Below are positions 17,460 through 28,288 of a stretch of DNA of 64,000 bases, piece after piece; positions within the stretch are counted from its first letter, which is position 1; every line of letters begins with the position of its first letter. The notes below the pieces were generated by a model that was not told where the DNA came from, made no database searches, and was given only the letters and a program-made list of their open reading frames with translations. Source of the DNA: Daejeonella sp. (GTDB lineage: Bacteria > Bacteroidota > Bacteroidia > Sphingobacteriales > Sphingobacteriaceae); contig NZ_JAUXXZ010000023.1 in the NCBI RefSeq assembly GCF_030684675.1, positions 100,710 through 164,709 of the forward strand, given 5' to 3'. A program made the position numbers and the translations under genes.

Positions 17460-17684
17460 TTACTCCGGTTTCGGACCACGCTTGTAAATAATCAATCCGT
17501 TAAGAAAATTCCGCAGAATCTGGTCGCCGCAAGGCTTAAAATTCTCATGCTCCTTATTTCGGAAAATCGCTCCTAATTCGGCTTTTGTAATTGAGAAATC
17601 TACCAATTTAAGTATGTCAACAATTTCCTGATCGTTTAGCTTTAGTGCTACCCGAAGCTTTTTCATAATGTCATTATTACTCAT
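17460..17684 (-). CDS. DUF1456 family protein (single-domain)
   Basis: A 74-residue protein of the DUF1456 family, known from E. coli YehS, which has two such units over about 150 residues. Here only one unit is present: a start with NNDIMKKLRVALKLNDQEIVDILKL, followed by a second helix set ending in FLNGLIIYKRG. It starts 5 bp after the stop of the DbpA-like helicase gene on the same strand, so cotranscription is near certain. The function is unknown; pairing with an RNA helicase suggests a role in RNA or ribosome biology. Confidence 0.85.
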   Translation of the reverse strand: MSNNDIMKKLRVALKLNDQEIVDILKLVDFSITKAELGAIFRNKEHENFKPCGDQILRNFLNGLIIYKRGPKPE

Positions 17685-17689
17685 ATCAA

Positions 17690-18991
17690 TTATCTGGAAA
17701 CTTCAATTTTGATTTTTTTATTCTTAATCTTTTCCATTTTCAGCAGTCTAACCACCACATCAATTTTATTGCGCTTTACAGCGGCATAGGATGAAAAGTC
17801 CTGAACCTCTATTAAACCCAGTTCATCCTTATCCAATTTACCCTTTTTCATTAAAAGGCCAACAATATCAATCTTATTAATTTTATCCTTTCTGCCTGCT
17901 CCAAGATACAATGTTGCCCAATCAGTATTCGCCGGAGTGACATCCTTTTCAGGTAAGTCCTCTACTTCTATTTCGTCTGAAAGAAAAGATGGACGTTCGG
18001 TCTCAGTAAGAATTACATAGGCCGTCCCGCTTGAATGCATCCTTGCAGTGCGCCCATTTCTATGCAGAAAGGCTTCTTCGTTATGAGGCAGTTGATAGTG
18101 TATCACATAATCAATTTCAGGAATATCAAGTCCTCTGGATGCCAGATCCGTAGTGATCAGCAAACGGTAACTGCCATTTCTGAATTTTAACAAGGCCTTT
18201 TCACGATCCTCCTGTTCCATCCCGCCATGAAAAACCCCATGATCCAGGCCCATATCCCAAAGCAAAGCACTAATCCTGTCGACCGCCTCCCTATGATTAC
18301 AAAAAACCAAAGCTGAGCCATTCCTGATTTTGCATATCAGGGAAAATAAGGTCTCCAATTTATCAGCAGCTTCAGAAATCACTGATCTGACTTTTAGGTT
18401 AGGAAGGCTGTTAGTATCTTTCAAGAAATTAACCTCAAGAGGGTGCACAAGTCCGGTAAACAGTGGTATCCCCTCCATCTTTGTTGCAGAGGTCAATATT
18501 CTTCTTTTGACGTTCTTTAAACGGCTGATAATAAAACTCATATCATCTTCAAAACCGAATTCCAGTGCCTTATCAAATTCATCCAATACCAGTGTATGTA
18601 TATCATCCGGACTAAAATTCTCATGCCGGATATGGTATGCTATCCGGCCGGGAGTACCAATCAAAACAGCCGGTGCCTGGGTCAGATTGTTCTTCTCCGT
18701 CCTGACCGGATGCCCGCCATAAAAACAATTGACCTTAAAGCCAGTCACCATAGCTTTAAAAACCTGTTCGATTTGCATAGCCAATTCTCTGGATGGAACA
18801 AGAATCATTGCCTGTACCCCCTGTTTTGAATCATCAAGGCGCTTTAACAAAGGAATCAAGAAAGCAATAGTTTTTCCGGAGCCTGTAGGCGATAAAATAA
18901 TCGTATCCTTATTAGCTGCAGCATCTATAGCAACACGCTGCATCTCATTCAGGGATGCTATTTTTAAATTCTTTAATACCTTTTCAGTCAT
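17690..18991 (-). CDS. DbpA-like DEAD-box RNA helicase
   Basis: A 433-residue RNA helicase. Visible motifs: SPTGSGKTI (motif I), PSRELA (Ia), GTPGR (Ib), DEFD in place of DEAD (motif II, in LVLDEFDKALEFG), TSATK (III), and the C-terminal RecA-like motifs VFCNHREA, ITTDLASRGLDIP and HRNGRTARM. The last 75 residues (from WATLYLGAGRKDKINKIDIVGLL) form a DbpA RNA-binding domain, which in E. coli targets helix 92 of 23S rRNA; a role in 50S assembly is likely. The start is set at 18991 because a -7 promoter element lies at 19008-19015, inside the longer frame that begins at 19021. Confidence 0.92.
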   Translation of the reverse strand: MTEKVLKNLKIASLNEMQRVAIDAAANKDTIILSPTGSGKTIAFLIPLLKRLDDSKQGVQAMILVPSRELAMQIEQVFKAMVTGFKVNCFYGGHPVRTEKNNLTQAPAVLIGTPGRIAYHIRHENFSPDDIHTLVLDEFDKALEFGFEDDMSFIISRLKNVKRRILTSATKMEGIPLFTGLVHPLEVNFLKDTNSLPNLKVRSVISEAADKLETLFSLICKIRNGSALVFCNHREAVDRISALLWDMGLDHGVFHGGMEQEDREKALLKFRNGSYRLLITTDLASRGLDIPEIDYVIHYQLPHNEEAFLHRNGRTARMHSSGTAYVILTETERPSFLSDEIEVEDLPEKDVTPANTDWATLYLGAGRKDKINKIDIVGLLMKKGKLDKDELGLIEVQDFSSYAAVKRNKIDVVVRLLKMEKIKNKKIKIEVSR

Positions 18992-19007
18992 CTGGCTTTT
19001 CAAAACG

Positions 19008-19015
19008 CAAAGGTA
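19008..19015 (-). promoter_or_regulatory. -7 element of the DbpA-like helicase operon
   Basis: Read on the minus strand, TACCTTTG matches TAnnTTTG. It puts the transcription start about 10 nt before the ATG at 18991 and rules out the upstream in-frame ATG at 19021. Confidence 0.55.
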
Positions 19016-19153
19016 ATGCAAATATCCTCAATCGATTTAGTCATTTGGACTTAGTTCTTCAATATAAATTTCAAAGCCAATTCTGTGGATCAGCCTATTT
19101 TTCTCTATTTTCGTGAATAAATTTATCAAACACTCAAGCCTATCTATTTTCAA

Positions 19154-20041
19154 ATGATGAACAAAAAATTAATCCCATTTTATGTACTTGTACTAAGTAT
19201 TTTCCTCAGTTCCTGCCAATCAAATTCCAAAACACTCGCATCAGACTCTGCTGATAGTACTTCAGCAACTCAAAATGTTGAGGAAAGCAGCTCGGACGAG
19301 CCGGAAAAAGCAGAAACACAACAAAAAGGAGGTAAAAAGGCCAATGCAGCAGAGATTCTTGCCAGACCTCAGGTACCCATTCTTTGTTATCACCAGATAA
19401 GAAATTGGGTTTCAACCGACGGAAAAATGGGGAAAGATTATATTGTACCTATTGCAGAGTTCAAATCGCAGATGAAAATGCTTGCTGATAGCGGTTATCA
19501 GACTATTTTACCTGATCAGCTTTATAACTACCTGGTTTATGGTACCAAATTGCCTAAGAAGCCAATCATGTTGACTTTTGATGATACCAAACTGGATCAG
19601 TACACCAACGCACTCCCGGAATTGAAAAAATATGGTTTTAAAGGCGTGTTTTTCATCATGACTGTTTCTTTAGGTAAACCAAATTATATGAGCAAAGCAC
19701 AGGTAAAAGAACTATCGGATGCCGGACATGTTATTGGTTCACATACTTATGACCACCAGAATGTAAAGAAATATCAGGGTGAAGATTGGATAACTCAGAT
19801 TGAGAAGCCGACTAAAACGCTTAAAGAAATTACAGGTAAGGATGTGAACTATTTTGCTTATCCCTTCGGCTTGTGGAATAAGGAAGCCATTCCTGAATTA
19901 AAGAAAAGGGGATTCACCTCTGCATTCATTCTTGCAGAAAAAAGGGATGAAAATGATCCACTATTTACAATCAGAAGAATAATAGCTAGCGGATACTGGA
20001 ATACCCGTACACTTCATAACAGCATTGTAAAAAGTTTTTAA
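19154..20041 (+). CDS. Polysaccharide deacetylase lipoprotein (NodB domain)
   Basis: A 295-residue protein with a lipobox (SIFLSSCQS, Cys at 21), followed by a low-complexity Ser/Glu/Lys linker to about residue 65. The NodB homology domain follows: MLTFDDTK carries the catalytic/metal Asp pair and SHTYDH supplies the H-x3-H zinc ligands. CE4 enzymes remove N- or O-acetyl groups from peptidoglycan, chitin-like or xylan polymers. Lipidation places it at a membrane facing the periplasm or outside. Two Met codons open the frame (19154 and 19157); either is possible. It is monocistronic and precedes another exported protein. Confidence 0.9.
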   Translation: MMNKKLIPFYVLVLSIFLSSCQSNSKTLASDSADSTSATQNVEESSSDEPEKAETQQKGGKKANAAEILARPQVPILCYHQIRNWVSTDGKMGKDYIVPIAEFKSQMKMLADSGYQTILPDQLYNYLVYGTKLPKKPIMLTFDDTKLDQYTNALPELKKYGFKGVFFIMTVSLGKPNYMSKAQVKELSDAGHVIGSHTYDHQNVKKYQGEDWITQIEKPTKTLKEITGKDVNYFAYPFGLWNKEAIPELKKRGFTSAFILAEKRDENDPLFTIRRIIASGYWNTRTLHNSIVKSF

Positions 20042-20098
20042 TTTTATATTTAAAATCAACCTAATCGATATATTTATAGATTATAAAAGATAAAAATC

Positions 20099-20611
20099 AT
20101 GAAAAAACTATTTCTATTAACCCTGGTTACAGGACTATTTTTAAGTCTTGGTTCATCCGCTCAGCAGGATAAAAGTAAAAGACCAAGTCCGCCTGCAAAA
20201 GTTTCGAAAACTATTGCTTCAGGCGCTGAAATTTCAGTTGATTACAGTCGCCCCTCTTTAAAAGGAAGAGCTTTAACAGCTCTTGCTCCTGTTGGAAAAG
20301 TTTGGCGTACAGGAGCAAACGAGGCTACCGTGTTCGAAACAACTAAGGATGTAAAAATTGAAGGCAAAACCTTACCAGCTGGCAAATATGGTCTTTATAC
20401 CATTCCGGGAGATGATGAATGGACTATAATTTTCAACAAGACCTGGAAGCAATGGGGAACTGTTTATAAAGACAGTGAAGACGCATTACGTGTGAATGTT
20501 AAGGCAGGAAAATCCTCAGAAAATACAGAAGTATTTACTTTTGATATTGCTGACAATGGAAACGTCTCCATGATGTGGGCTAACACTAAAGTAGTTTTTA
20601 GAGTTCGATAA
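20099..20611 (+). CDS. DUF2911 family exported protein
   Basis: A 170-residue protein with a signal peptide cleaved near SSAQQ. The mature part begins with the DUF2911 hallmark (RPSPPAKVSKTI, then ISVDYSRPSLKGR) and contains VWRTGANEATVFET and LPAGKYGLYTIPG. This family is widespread in Bacteroidota, is predicted to be all-beta and has no established function. It is usually exported, as here. A strong terminator lies 18 bp after the stop. Confidence 0.9.
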   Translation: MKKLFLLTLVTGLFLSLGSSAQQDKSKRPSPPAKVSKTIASGAEISVDYSRPSLKGRALTALAPVGKVWRTGANEATVFETTKDVKIEGKTLPAGKYGLYTIPGDDEWTIIFNKTWKQWGTVYKDSEDALRVNVKAGKSSENTEVFTFDIADNGNVSMMWANTKVVFRVR

Positions 20612-20629
20612 AAAAGTTTCTTATATTAC

Positions 20630-20663
20630 AAGGGCTTAAGTTGTTAAACTTAAGCCCTTTTTT
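20630..20663 (+). terminator. Intrinsic terminator after the DUF2911 gene
   Basis: A perfect 13-bp stem (AAGGGCTTAAGTT and complement) with a 4-nt loop, followed by a run of T. Confidence 0.9.
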
Positions 20664-20703
20664 GTGTTCATTTATTTAGCTTGAGATTATCCCTAAGCCC
20701 CTT

Positions 20704-21606
20704 ATGAAGATTCTTTACTCGTTTACCTTTTTGTGTTTAGTATCACTCACTCTCCTATCTTCCTGTAAATCAGACAATAAAACAAACTCAAAGAAGAGAA
20801 GTACCGATTATCTTCAAAATGATTTCAAACCGGATGAATTTTATCCGGCCGGACAGGTTGAATTGCAAATGAAATCAGATGGCTCAACCATGTATGGTTT
20901 TGCTTACACAGCCGACGGAAAGGGTCCTCATCCAACGGTGGTTTTGCTGCATGGATTACCAGGTAATGAACGAAGTCACGATCTTGCTCAGAACTTAAGG
21001 CGTGCGGGTTATAATACCATCTATTTTAATTACAGTGGAGCATGGGGCAGCAAGGGCACATTCGGATTTCAGAATGCAATTGACGATGCGAGCGCAGTAG
21101 TAGATTTTCTTACCGATAGCGTGAACACAGAAACTTTAAGGGTCGATACCTCAAAAATAGCATTTGCAGGCCATAGTATGGGAGCCGGAATAGCGCTGCT
21201 TGCTGGATTAAAAGATCCAAGGGTTAAGTCAATTGTTGGAGTTTCGGTGTTTAATCCTTATACCCTTTTACAAGGAGAAGGTGCGGCAGGTAATCTCATC
21301 GGACTCAAAGAATACCTCTTAACCCTGGGTATGCTTAACTGTGAACCCAATAAATTTTTAGATGATATCCTGGCCAAACTTGATTCTTATGATATTGAGA
21401 CTCAGGTTTCCAAATCTAACAAAGCAATATTGGTTCTGGATGAACACCAGAACAATACCTATTTCTCAAAATTTAATCCGAGGAAAAATTTTGACTACAA
21501 GATCTGGAACACAGACCATGCCTTTACCAACAAACGTATTGCACTGGCTAAAGAAATTGTTAACTGGTTTGATGAAACGATGATAGATAAACCAAAAGCT
21601 AAGTAG
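20704..21606 (+). CDS. Alpha/beta hydrolase lipoprotein
   Basis: A 300-residue alpha/beta-fold hydrolase anchored as a lipoprotein (signal ending LLSSCKS, Cys at 20). After a short linker the core shows VVLLHGLPG (oxyanion region), the nucleophile elbow AGHSMGAG with Ser in GHSMG, an acidic residue in the VLDEHQNN segment and the catalytic His in WNTDHAFTN near residue 279. It resembles dienelactone hydrolase or acyl-peptidase-like esterases. The substrate is unknown. It is monocistronic between a terminator and a convergent gene whose stop is 8 bp away. Confidence 0.88.
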   Translation: MKILYSFTFLCLVSLTLLSSCKSDNKTNSKKRSTDYLQNDFKPDEFYPAGQVELQMKSDGSTMYGFAYTADGKGPHPTVVLLHGLPGNERSHDLAQNLRRAGYNTIYFNYSGAWGSKGTFGFQNAIDDASAVVDFLTDSVNTETLRVDTSKIAFAGHSMGAGIALLAGLKDPRVKSIVGVSVFNPYTLLQGEGAAGNLIGLKEYLLTLGMLNCEPNKFLDDILAKLDSYDIETQVSKSNKAILVLDEHQNNTYFSKFNPRKNFDYKIWNTDHAFTNKRIALAKEIVNWFDETMIDKPKAK

Positions 21607-21613
21607 AACCTGT

Positions 21614-22066
21614 TTATTGGATATCTTCTATTTTAAAAGTCTTACCATTAAAGTCAAACTCATGCCCTATCTTCTGCCGCATTAATTTTGTCCCAATTGG
21701 CGAAGCTGCAGAAATTGCGAAATAGTTGACTCCCTCAACATGCATCTGTCCGCGGCTGATTGCAATATAAAATTTACCAAAATTTGTAATAACCAGGCTT
21801 CCTGTTTGAACAATATCATAATGCTTTTGATGTTCAATCTGCTCGAGGCTTAACTTTTGCATTTTAGCTTCTTCAAGTTGCTTCCGGTTTCTGTCGATTT
21901 CCTGTTGCATCATCTCCCTCCCTGTTTCATACTTATCGCCGGCACTGCTCTTTGTATCATCATTGGATGATTCGATTGCAGCATTAATAGCCTGCTGAGC
22001 AGTATCAATACAATCCTGAACATACTTCAGGCACTCTTTGTACAGTTCTTCTTTTATCCCAATCAT
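21614..22066 (-). CDS. GreA/GreB C-terminal-like domain protein
   Basis: A 150-residue protein with an N-terminal helical half (to about residue 75, including the conserved SSAGDKYETGREMMQQEI) and a C-terminal beta domain (GSLVITNFGKFYIAISRG, then SPIGTKLM and FDFNGKTFKIEDI) like the FKBP-type C-terminal domain of GreA/GreB elongation factors. Homologues in Bacteroidota are often mislabelled 3-oxoacyl-ACP synthase; nothing in the sequence supports that activity. The acidic tip residues of true GreA are not evident, so transcript cleavage is doubtful. A regulator acting at RNA polymerase is plausible. Confidence 0.78.
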   Translation of the reverse strand: MIGIKEELYKECLKYVQDCIDTAQQAINAAIESSNDDTKSSAGDKYETGREMMQQEIDRNRKQLEEAKMQKLSLEQIEHQKHYDIVQTGSLVITNFGKFYIAISRGQMHVEGVNYFAISAASPIGTKLMRQKIGHEFDFNGKTFKIEDIQ

Positions 22067-22164
22067 TTGTGCAAAGAAGCATAATTTTTCAGGATTAGCG
22101 AAGATGTTAACGCTAAATTGGGCTGATATTTATGAACAATTGATAGCAATTAAACAGAATGGAA

Positions 22165-22713
22165 TCAGGATTTCAATTTCTTCAAAATCCGTTTCCCACG
22201 ACTTTGAACCGCAGCCGAACCATTCTTTAGCAAGAATTGAACCTGAGAACGGAGTTCGTCAGTGATCCAGGCCTGCTTTTTACCAAACTGAAGTAAAATA
22301 TCCATACAATTAACTTTCACAGCGACTGGTGTTCGCGGATCAATCAGCCAATCAAAAGTAATCTCTATGACCTGCTCCTGATATTCAGTTATCAGAGAAT
22401 GAGTTTCTGTTACTGATGTAGAATCAGTCAGATACATCATGATCTTGGTATAATGTCGTTGACAACTGCGGTTCTTCTGAATGAGATAACTTGTAATAAA
22501 ATCAGGGAGGTATGGTACAAGATCAGCCCATCTGAAATAAAGAAACTGTTCAAGTACCCAGGATGCCCTGAAGGCGATTTCATTCTGAGGATATAAACTT
22601 AAACTAATCAGATCAGCAGGCATACAGGCTTGGTCAAGGGCAATCTTAACAGCATCCGCTTTGCTCAGGGTTTTAGAAAGTCTGTTGAATAATTTATCCC
22701 TGTCCATGCACAA
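22165..22713 (-). CDS. HEAT-repeat-like conserved protein of unknown function
   Basis: A 182-residue, largely helical soluble protein. Regular helix pairs such as NEIAFRASWVLEQFL and TPVAVKVNCMDILLQFGKK resemble HEAT repeats, which form scaffolds for protein binding. No catalytic motif is seen. It is divergent from the ABC-F gene, with about 90 bp between, and stands about 100 bp from the GreA-like gene on the same strand. The start may be the second Met (MDRDKLF) two codons downstream. Confidence 0.72.
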   Translation of the reverse strand: MCMDRDKLFNRLSKTLSKADAVKIALDQACMPADLISLSLYPQNEIAFRASWVLEQFLYFRWADLVPYLPDFITSYLIQKNRSCQRHYTKIMMYLTDSTSVTETHSLITEYQEQVIEITFDWLIDPRTPVAVKVNCMDILLQFGKKQAWITDELRSQVQFLLKNGSAAVQSRGKRILKKLKS

Positions 22714-22776
22714 AAAAATAAGAATTAGTCATTCGTCTGATACAAACATTCGCTCATGATTAAAATACACCATTAA

Positions 22777-24435
<1,659 letters not shown>

Positions 24436-24450
24436 CTTTAAAAATCACAT

Positions 24451-24486
24451 AAAAAAGCTGGCGAATTAGTATTCACCGGCTTTTTT
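24451..24486. terminator. Bidirectional terminator between ABC-F and GH20 genes
   Basis: The hairpin GCTGGCGAAT-TAGT-ATTCACCGGC (one G-U pair) is framed by A6 on the left and T6 on the right and lies between convergent genes. Confidence 0.85.
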
Positions 24487-24489
24487 AAT

Positions 24490-26403
24490 TTAATACAATC
24501 TGGCTCGCTTCCTTAATTCAGCGATAGGCATTGTAAGCATTCGCCCTACAGGTTCTTTACCCTTGTAAGTAATTACTTTCAACTGTTTGGCGTCAATAGG
24601 TGCGGTCAATGTAGTCATGTATTTTGGGTAAAATCTGTCAGGGAATGAATTATCAAATGAATAATAGATATCCAGTCCTTCAACTTCAGTACTCAAGTCA
24701 ATTGTCAATCTATTATCTGCAGTTTTACCAGCCTTGAATATAGGATCATAGACTGCAGGAGAATATTTGGTTTCGGAGATAGCAAGGCGGCCAAAATGCT
24801 TCTCAACCCTGCTAAAGAAATCAGGCCAGTTTTTCTGCTGATTTGGTGACCATACTGATTCTGCAATTGCAAAGCCTCTTGGCCAGGTCATATATTCTGC
24901 CTGCCGGATATTGTAAACCTGCTCGGTCCATAAATTAGCCTGTCCACCTTTAATAAATTGCGGATCAACTCCCGTAGGAACAGGCTCGAATTCATAGGAT
25001 TTACTCAGGCGTAATGAAGCATAAACCCTGGGTTCAGATATTTCATCAGACTGCATATAATCAAGATAAGCGTAGGTTGTAGGACTCATGACCACCTGAT
25101 GTTGATTCTGTGCTGCTTCTATTCCATATTTCATCCCACGCCAGCTCATCACTGCAGTAGACGGACTTACACCTCCTTCCAAAACCTCATCCCATGCCAT
25201 CATTTTCTTACCTTTCGATTCCACAATCTGTTCAACCCTTTTCGTAAAATACCCCTGAACCTGTTTAATATCTTTAATGCCTTCACGAGCCATCAGAGCC
25301 TTGATCTGCTCATTCTTTTGCCAGAAGTTTATTGGCGCTTCATCACCTCCAAGGTGTATATACTCAAAGGGAAATAGTTCTGCTAATTGTGTAATCACAG
25401 TATCCATAAAACTGTAAACCAATTCATTGGCAGGGCAAAGCGTATTATCTAATAAAGCTATTGGCGGCGCTCCCCTCGACCAGTCCATGATCTTCTCGCC
25501 AGATCTTACTTTATATTTTATCGCTTCCGGTGTACATGATAATTCAGGATATGAGGCAATAGCTGCAAGGCTATGACCCGGAACGTCAACTTCAGGCAGT
25601 ATATTTATGAAACGATCTTTGGCAAACTGCACCAGCTCCCGGATATCATCCTGTGTATAAAAACCACCGTAATCGCGGGGTTCATCTGCTTTTGGTGGGA
25701 TAAAATCACCAAACTCCCCTACCCGCTTTACATTCCATGCTCCGATTTCTGTAAGCTTTGGAAAACCCTTGATTTCTATTCTCCATCCTTCATCATCTGT
25801 TAGGTGAAGATGAAGCACATTATACTTATATCGAGGCATTGCCAAAATGTATTGTTTAACTTCATCCTTTGTAAAAAAATGTCTGGCAACATCAAACATT
25901 AAACCCCGCCATCCAAGCTTTGGATAATCAGTAATTTCAACCGAAGGAATCACCCAATGGACATTCTTTACAAGAGTTTTGCTTTCTATTTCTTTTGGCA
26001 AGAGCTGCAGCAAAGTTTGTACCCCATAAAATAATCCAGCAGGTTGATTTGCTCTGATAGTTACATGTGAAGAACTTACAGATAGATAATAACCTTCAGA
26101 TCCTAATTTATTATCGGCAACCGAATTAATTAATAATTTAACAGAAGCATTTTCAGGACTTCCTGAAGTGGATATATGAAAACCAGTGGGTAAGGTCAGC
26201 CGCTCCTTTAAGAATTTGATGGTTTGCGCCAATTCAGGAGCAGGACTTGAATAGATAACTACATTCCTGGGTAAATTAAAATGACCTGTACCCCTATGCA
26301 TTTCGACCGGCTTAGGAATTATCGAAATTTCCGGATTAAAAGCCTGGCTGAATGTCTTAACAGAAATGAAAAAACAAAATAAAAATTGAATAGTAAACTT
26401 CAT
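24490..26403 (-). CDS. Exported beta-N-acetylhexosaminidase, GH20
   Basis: A 637-residue glycoside hydrolase from the ATG at 26403, which gives a signal peptide ending near VKTFSQ; a Met ten codons upstream is disfavoured because it breaks the signal pattern. Domains: an N-terminal GH20b domain (about 25-150), the GH20 TIM barrel from about 150 (WRGLMFDVARHF) with the catalytic Asp-Glu pair in HLGGDEAP near residue 352, and a short C-terminal region with FDNSFPD. It removes terminal GlcNAc or GalNAc by substrate-assisted catalysis, probably in the periplasm, from chitooligosaccharides, glycoproteins or peptidoglycan fragments. The NahK-like kinase elsewhere in the window could act on the product, but there is no linkage. 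Confidence 0.94.
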   Translation of the reverse strand: MKFTIQFLFCFFISVKTFSQAFNPEISIIPKPVEMHRGTGHFNLPRNVVIYSSPAPELAQTIKFLKERLTLPTGFHISTSGSPENASVKLLINSVADNKLGSEGYYLSVSSSHVTIRANQPAGLFYGVQTLLQLLPKEIESKTLVKNVHWVIPSVEITDYPKLGWRGLMFDVARHFFTKDEVKQYILAMPRYKYNVLHLHLTDDEGWRIEIKGFPKLTEIGAWNVKRVGEFGDFIPPKADEPRDYGGFYTQDDIRELVQFAKDRFINILPEVDVPGHSLAAIASYPELSCTPEAIKYKVRSGEKIMDWSRGAPPIALLDNTLCPANELVYSFMDTVITQLAELFPFEYIHLGGDEAPINFWQKNEQIKALMAREGIKDIKQVQGYFTKRVEQIVESKGKKMMAWDEVLEGGVSPSTAVMSWRGMKYGIEAAQNQHQVVMSPTTYAYLDYMQSDEISEPRVYASLRLSKSYEFEPVPTGVDPQFIKGGQANLWTEQVYNIRQAEYMTWPRGFAIAESVWSPNQQKNWPDFFSRVEKHFGRLAISETKYSPAVYDPIFKAGKTADNRLTIDLSTEVEGLDIYYSFDNSFPDRFYPKYMTTLTAPIDAKQLKVITYKGKEPVGRMLTMPIAELRKRARLY

Positions 26404-26579
26404 TAGATTATACTTTTTTAATTGAATAAGCATTTGAAAACCTTATTCATATGTTAAAGAACCAATTATTTCTGATTAAATTATCCGGAAGGCAATTTAT
26501 GTAAATAATAATGAACCCTATAAAATGATTCGAAATCCGAATCTATTTTACAGAAAACAGGCCGCCTATCAAAATAAAA

Positions 26580-26609
26580 AAGACCGCATCCCTGTTAGGA
26601 TACGGTCTT
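26580..26609 (-). terminator. Terminator of the PepSY-like lipoprotein gene
   Basis: The stem AAGACCGCATCC / GGATACGGTCTT has one weak pair and a T-run on the minus strand, 25 bp after the stop codon of the gene. Confidence 0.8.
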
Positions 26610-26633
26610 CAAAAGCAAGTGTAAAAGAGAATT

Positions 26634-27554
26634 TTATCGGATGGTTACAGCCCTTACAAATTGTCCGTTAGCATCAAAATGAATTGCATATTTGGTTAGG
26701 TTAGCATCAATCAAAACCAGATATCCTTTCAATGCTCCATTTATTTTCAGCTCGAAAGCTTTTTTGAATACATAATTAGGATAGGTAGTGCTTAGGTATG
26801 ATGTTGTATTTGAAGGCAATGCTGTAGCCTCTATTGATCTTCCCTTTGCATGTGCTGCAGGCAATTGAATGCGTTTTATAAATGCATTTGCTGTTGAAAA
26901 TGAGGTAGCATAAAAATCAACGTTTTTACTGATCAAAACTATACTTTGATCTTTATTTACAAATGCATGAACAAGGGTATCAGTAGGGTAAGTTGAAGAC
27001 ATATAGGTCTTAACTGCTGTTGGGATAGCACTAATGGCAAGGGTATCACGTTGCTTACCATCCCTGTTATCAAAACAACCACCTGCATGCCAGCCACCTC
27101 TGCCTTTCATGTTTCGTCCTTCTCGTATTTCAAGCACTTTTACAAAGTTCCCACTGGCATCAAATTTTATTGCTACAGGCTTATCATTAAATTGAACAAG
27201 GACTACATAACTTTCTAAGGCAGATGTTGATTGATTTGCAATTTGGTAAGCCTTCAGAAAGGTATTACCTGCATAATTTGCACTTAAATAAGTTGTAACT
27301 GATGCCGGAAGTGAGCTTTGCTCAACCGGAGTTTTTTTATTTCCTTTTTTACATGCCTCCATCGCATATAAGGAATCAGTTGTGCTTCCCGAACCTTTGA
27401 TTGCAGTGGTACTGCTGATGGTAATAGCTTCGAGTTTTGCAAACTGAAGTTCTTCATCAAGTGAAAGGGCATTATTTTTTTTGCATGAGCTAAGGCTCAA
27501 AATAGCCATACTAACTACCAGCATGGCACTTTTAATGTGTGTGTATCTTTTCAT
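26634..27554 (-). CDS. Lipoprotein with three PepSY/BLIP-like repeats
   Basis: A 306-residue lipoprotein (lipobox LSLSSCKK, Cys at 24). The mature part holds three similar units, at about residues 80-145, 175-230 and 242-306. Each starts with a Leu/Ile-Pro then a helix of the form TTYLSANYAG or KTYMSSTYPT or TSYLSTTYPN, and then runs into strands; two end with FDASGNFVKVL or FDANGQFVRAV. This matches the PepSY-like (BLIP-type) repeat common in Bacteroidota surface proteins. These units may bind peptides or inhibit periplasmic enzymes; the ligand is unknown. A Gly/His-rich stretch (GRGGWHAGG) between units 1 and 2 is unusual. Monocistronic, with its own terminator. Confidence 0.8.
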   Translation of the reverse strand: MKRYTHIKSAMLVVSMAILSLSSCKKNNALSLDEELQFAKLEAITISSTTAIKGSGSTTDSLYAMEACKKGNKKTPVEQSSLPASVTTYLSANYAGNTFLKAYQIANQSTSALESYVVLVQFNDKPVAIKFDASGNFVKVLEIREGRNMKGRGGWHAGGCFDNRDGKQRDTLAISAIPTAVKTYMSSTYPTDTLVHAFVNKDQSIVLISKNVDFYATSFSTANAFIKRIQLPAAHAKGRSIEATALPSNTTSYLSTTYPNYVFKKAFELKINGALKGYLVLIDANLTKYAIHFDANGQFVRAVTIR

Positions 27555-27708
27555 ATCTGTGTTTTTTTATATAAACCTAGAGATACAAGATGAAGAACAG
27601 ATGATTTTTGATTATTTTGAAAAATAAATAGAAAATTACTGTCAGAGCTATCCTGAACCAGAATAAAATTCAATTTTTCCTGATTGGCCTGATCATCTAA
27701 AATAAAAA

Positions 27709-27735
27709 AAGGGCACTGCCAATGGCAATGCCCTT
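27709..27735 (-). terminator. Terminator of the SlyD-like gene
   Basis: The stem AAGGGCA-TGCCA / TGGCA-TGCCCTT is followed on the minus strand by seven or more T. Confidence 0.85.
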
Positions 27736-27755
27736 CCGATAATATATGTATTGAA

Positions 27756-28253
27756 TTAATGACCTGCGTGTCCGTCTGCGCCATGAGCATGGCCATGTGC
27801 AAGTTCTTCATCAGTGGCAGCACGAACAGAAATGATCTTACCGATAAAATGAAGATCCTGGCCAGCCATTGGGTGGTTCAGATCTACAACTACAGCTGAT
27901 TCGGTGACTTCATTTACTTTCGCCCTGAACTGGTTACCTTCGTTATCCTGTAATGGAAGAACTGATCCGATCTCAGGCATTTCCATATCTCCAAACATAT
28001 CCAAAGGGAGCTCAGTGATTGCATTTTCATCTTTTAAACCGTAAGCATCTTCAGCTACAAGATGAAAATCATACAGGTCGCCAATGTTCAAACCTGCCAG
28101 ATTTTCTTCGAACTTTGGAAGCATCATTCCTACTCCGTATAAAAAAACCAATGGGTTTTGCTCATCGGCTTTTTCTACAAAAACTTCCTGTTCATTTTCT
28201 TTTGTGTAAAGATCATAGGTTAGCGCTACAACGCTGTTTGATTGAATTGTCAT
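27756..28253 (-). CDS. FKBP-type peptidyl-prolyl isomerase, SlyD-like
   Basis: A 165-residue cytoplasmic prolyl isomerase. The FKBP domain is split by an insert-in-flap chaperone domain (about residues 70-125), as in SlyD: VALTYDLYTKE and NPLVFLYGVGMMLPKFEENLAGLNIGD form the first FKBP part, and DLNHPMAGQDLHFIGKIISV the second. The C-terminus is His-rich (HGHAHGADGHAGH), a metal-binding tail known from SlyD that delivers nickel in other bacteria. It helps protein folding and possibly metal handling. It precedes the YyaL-like gene's stop by about 35 bp but on the same strand downstream of it, so the two could share a transcript. Confidence 0.92.
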   Translation of the reverse strand: MTIQSNSVVALTYDLYTKENEQEVFVEKADEQNPLVFLYGVGMMLPKFEENLAGLNIGDLYDFHLVAEDAYGLKDENAITELPLDMFGDMEMPEIGSVLPLQDNEGNQFRAKVNEVTESAVVVDLNHPMAGQDLHFIGKIISVRAATDEELAHGHAHGADGHAGH

Positions 28254-28288
28254 TTTAATAGTTTTAAGTAATAACAGGTTTGGGATTC

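Noticed and set aside
21614..22066. 3-oxoacyl-ACP synthase
   Set aside because: The label used for homologues is not supported: no thiolase fold, no catalytic Cys-His-Asn; the C-terminal half is GreA-like.
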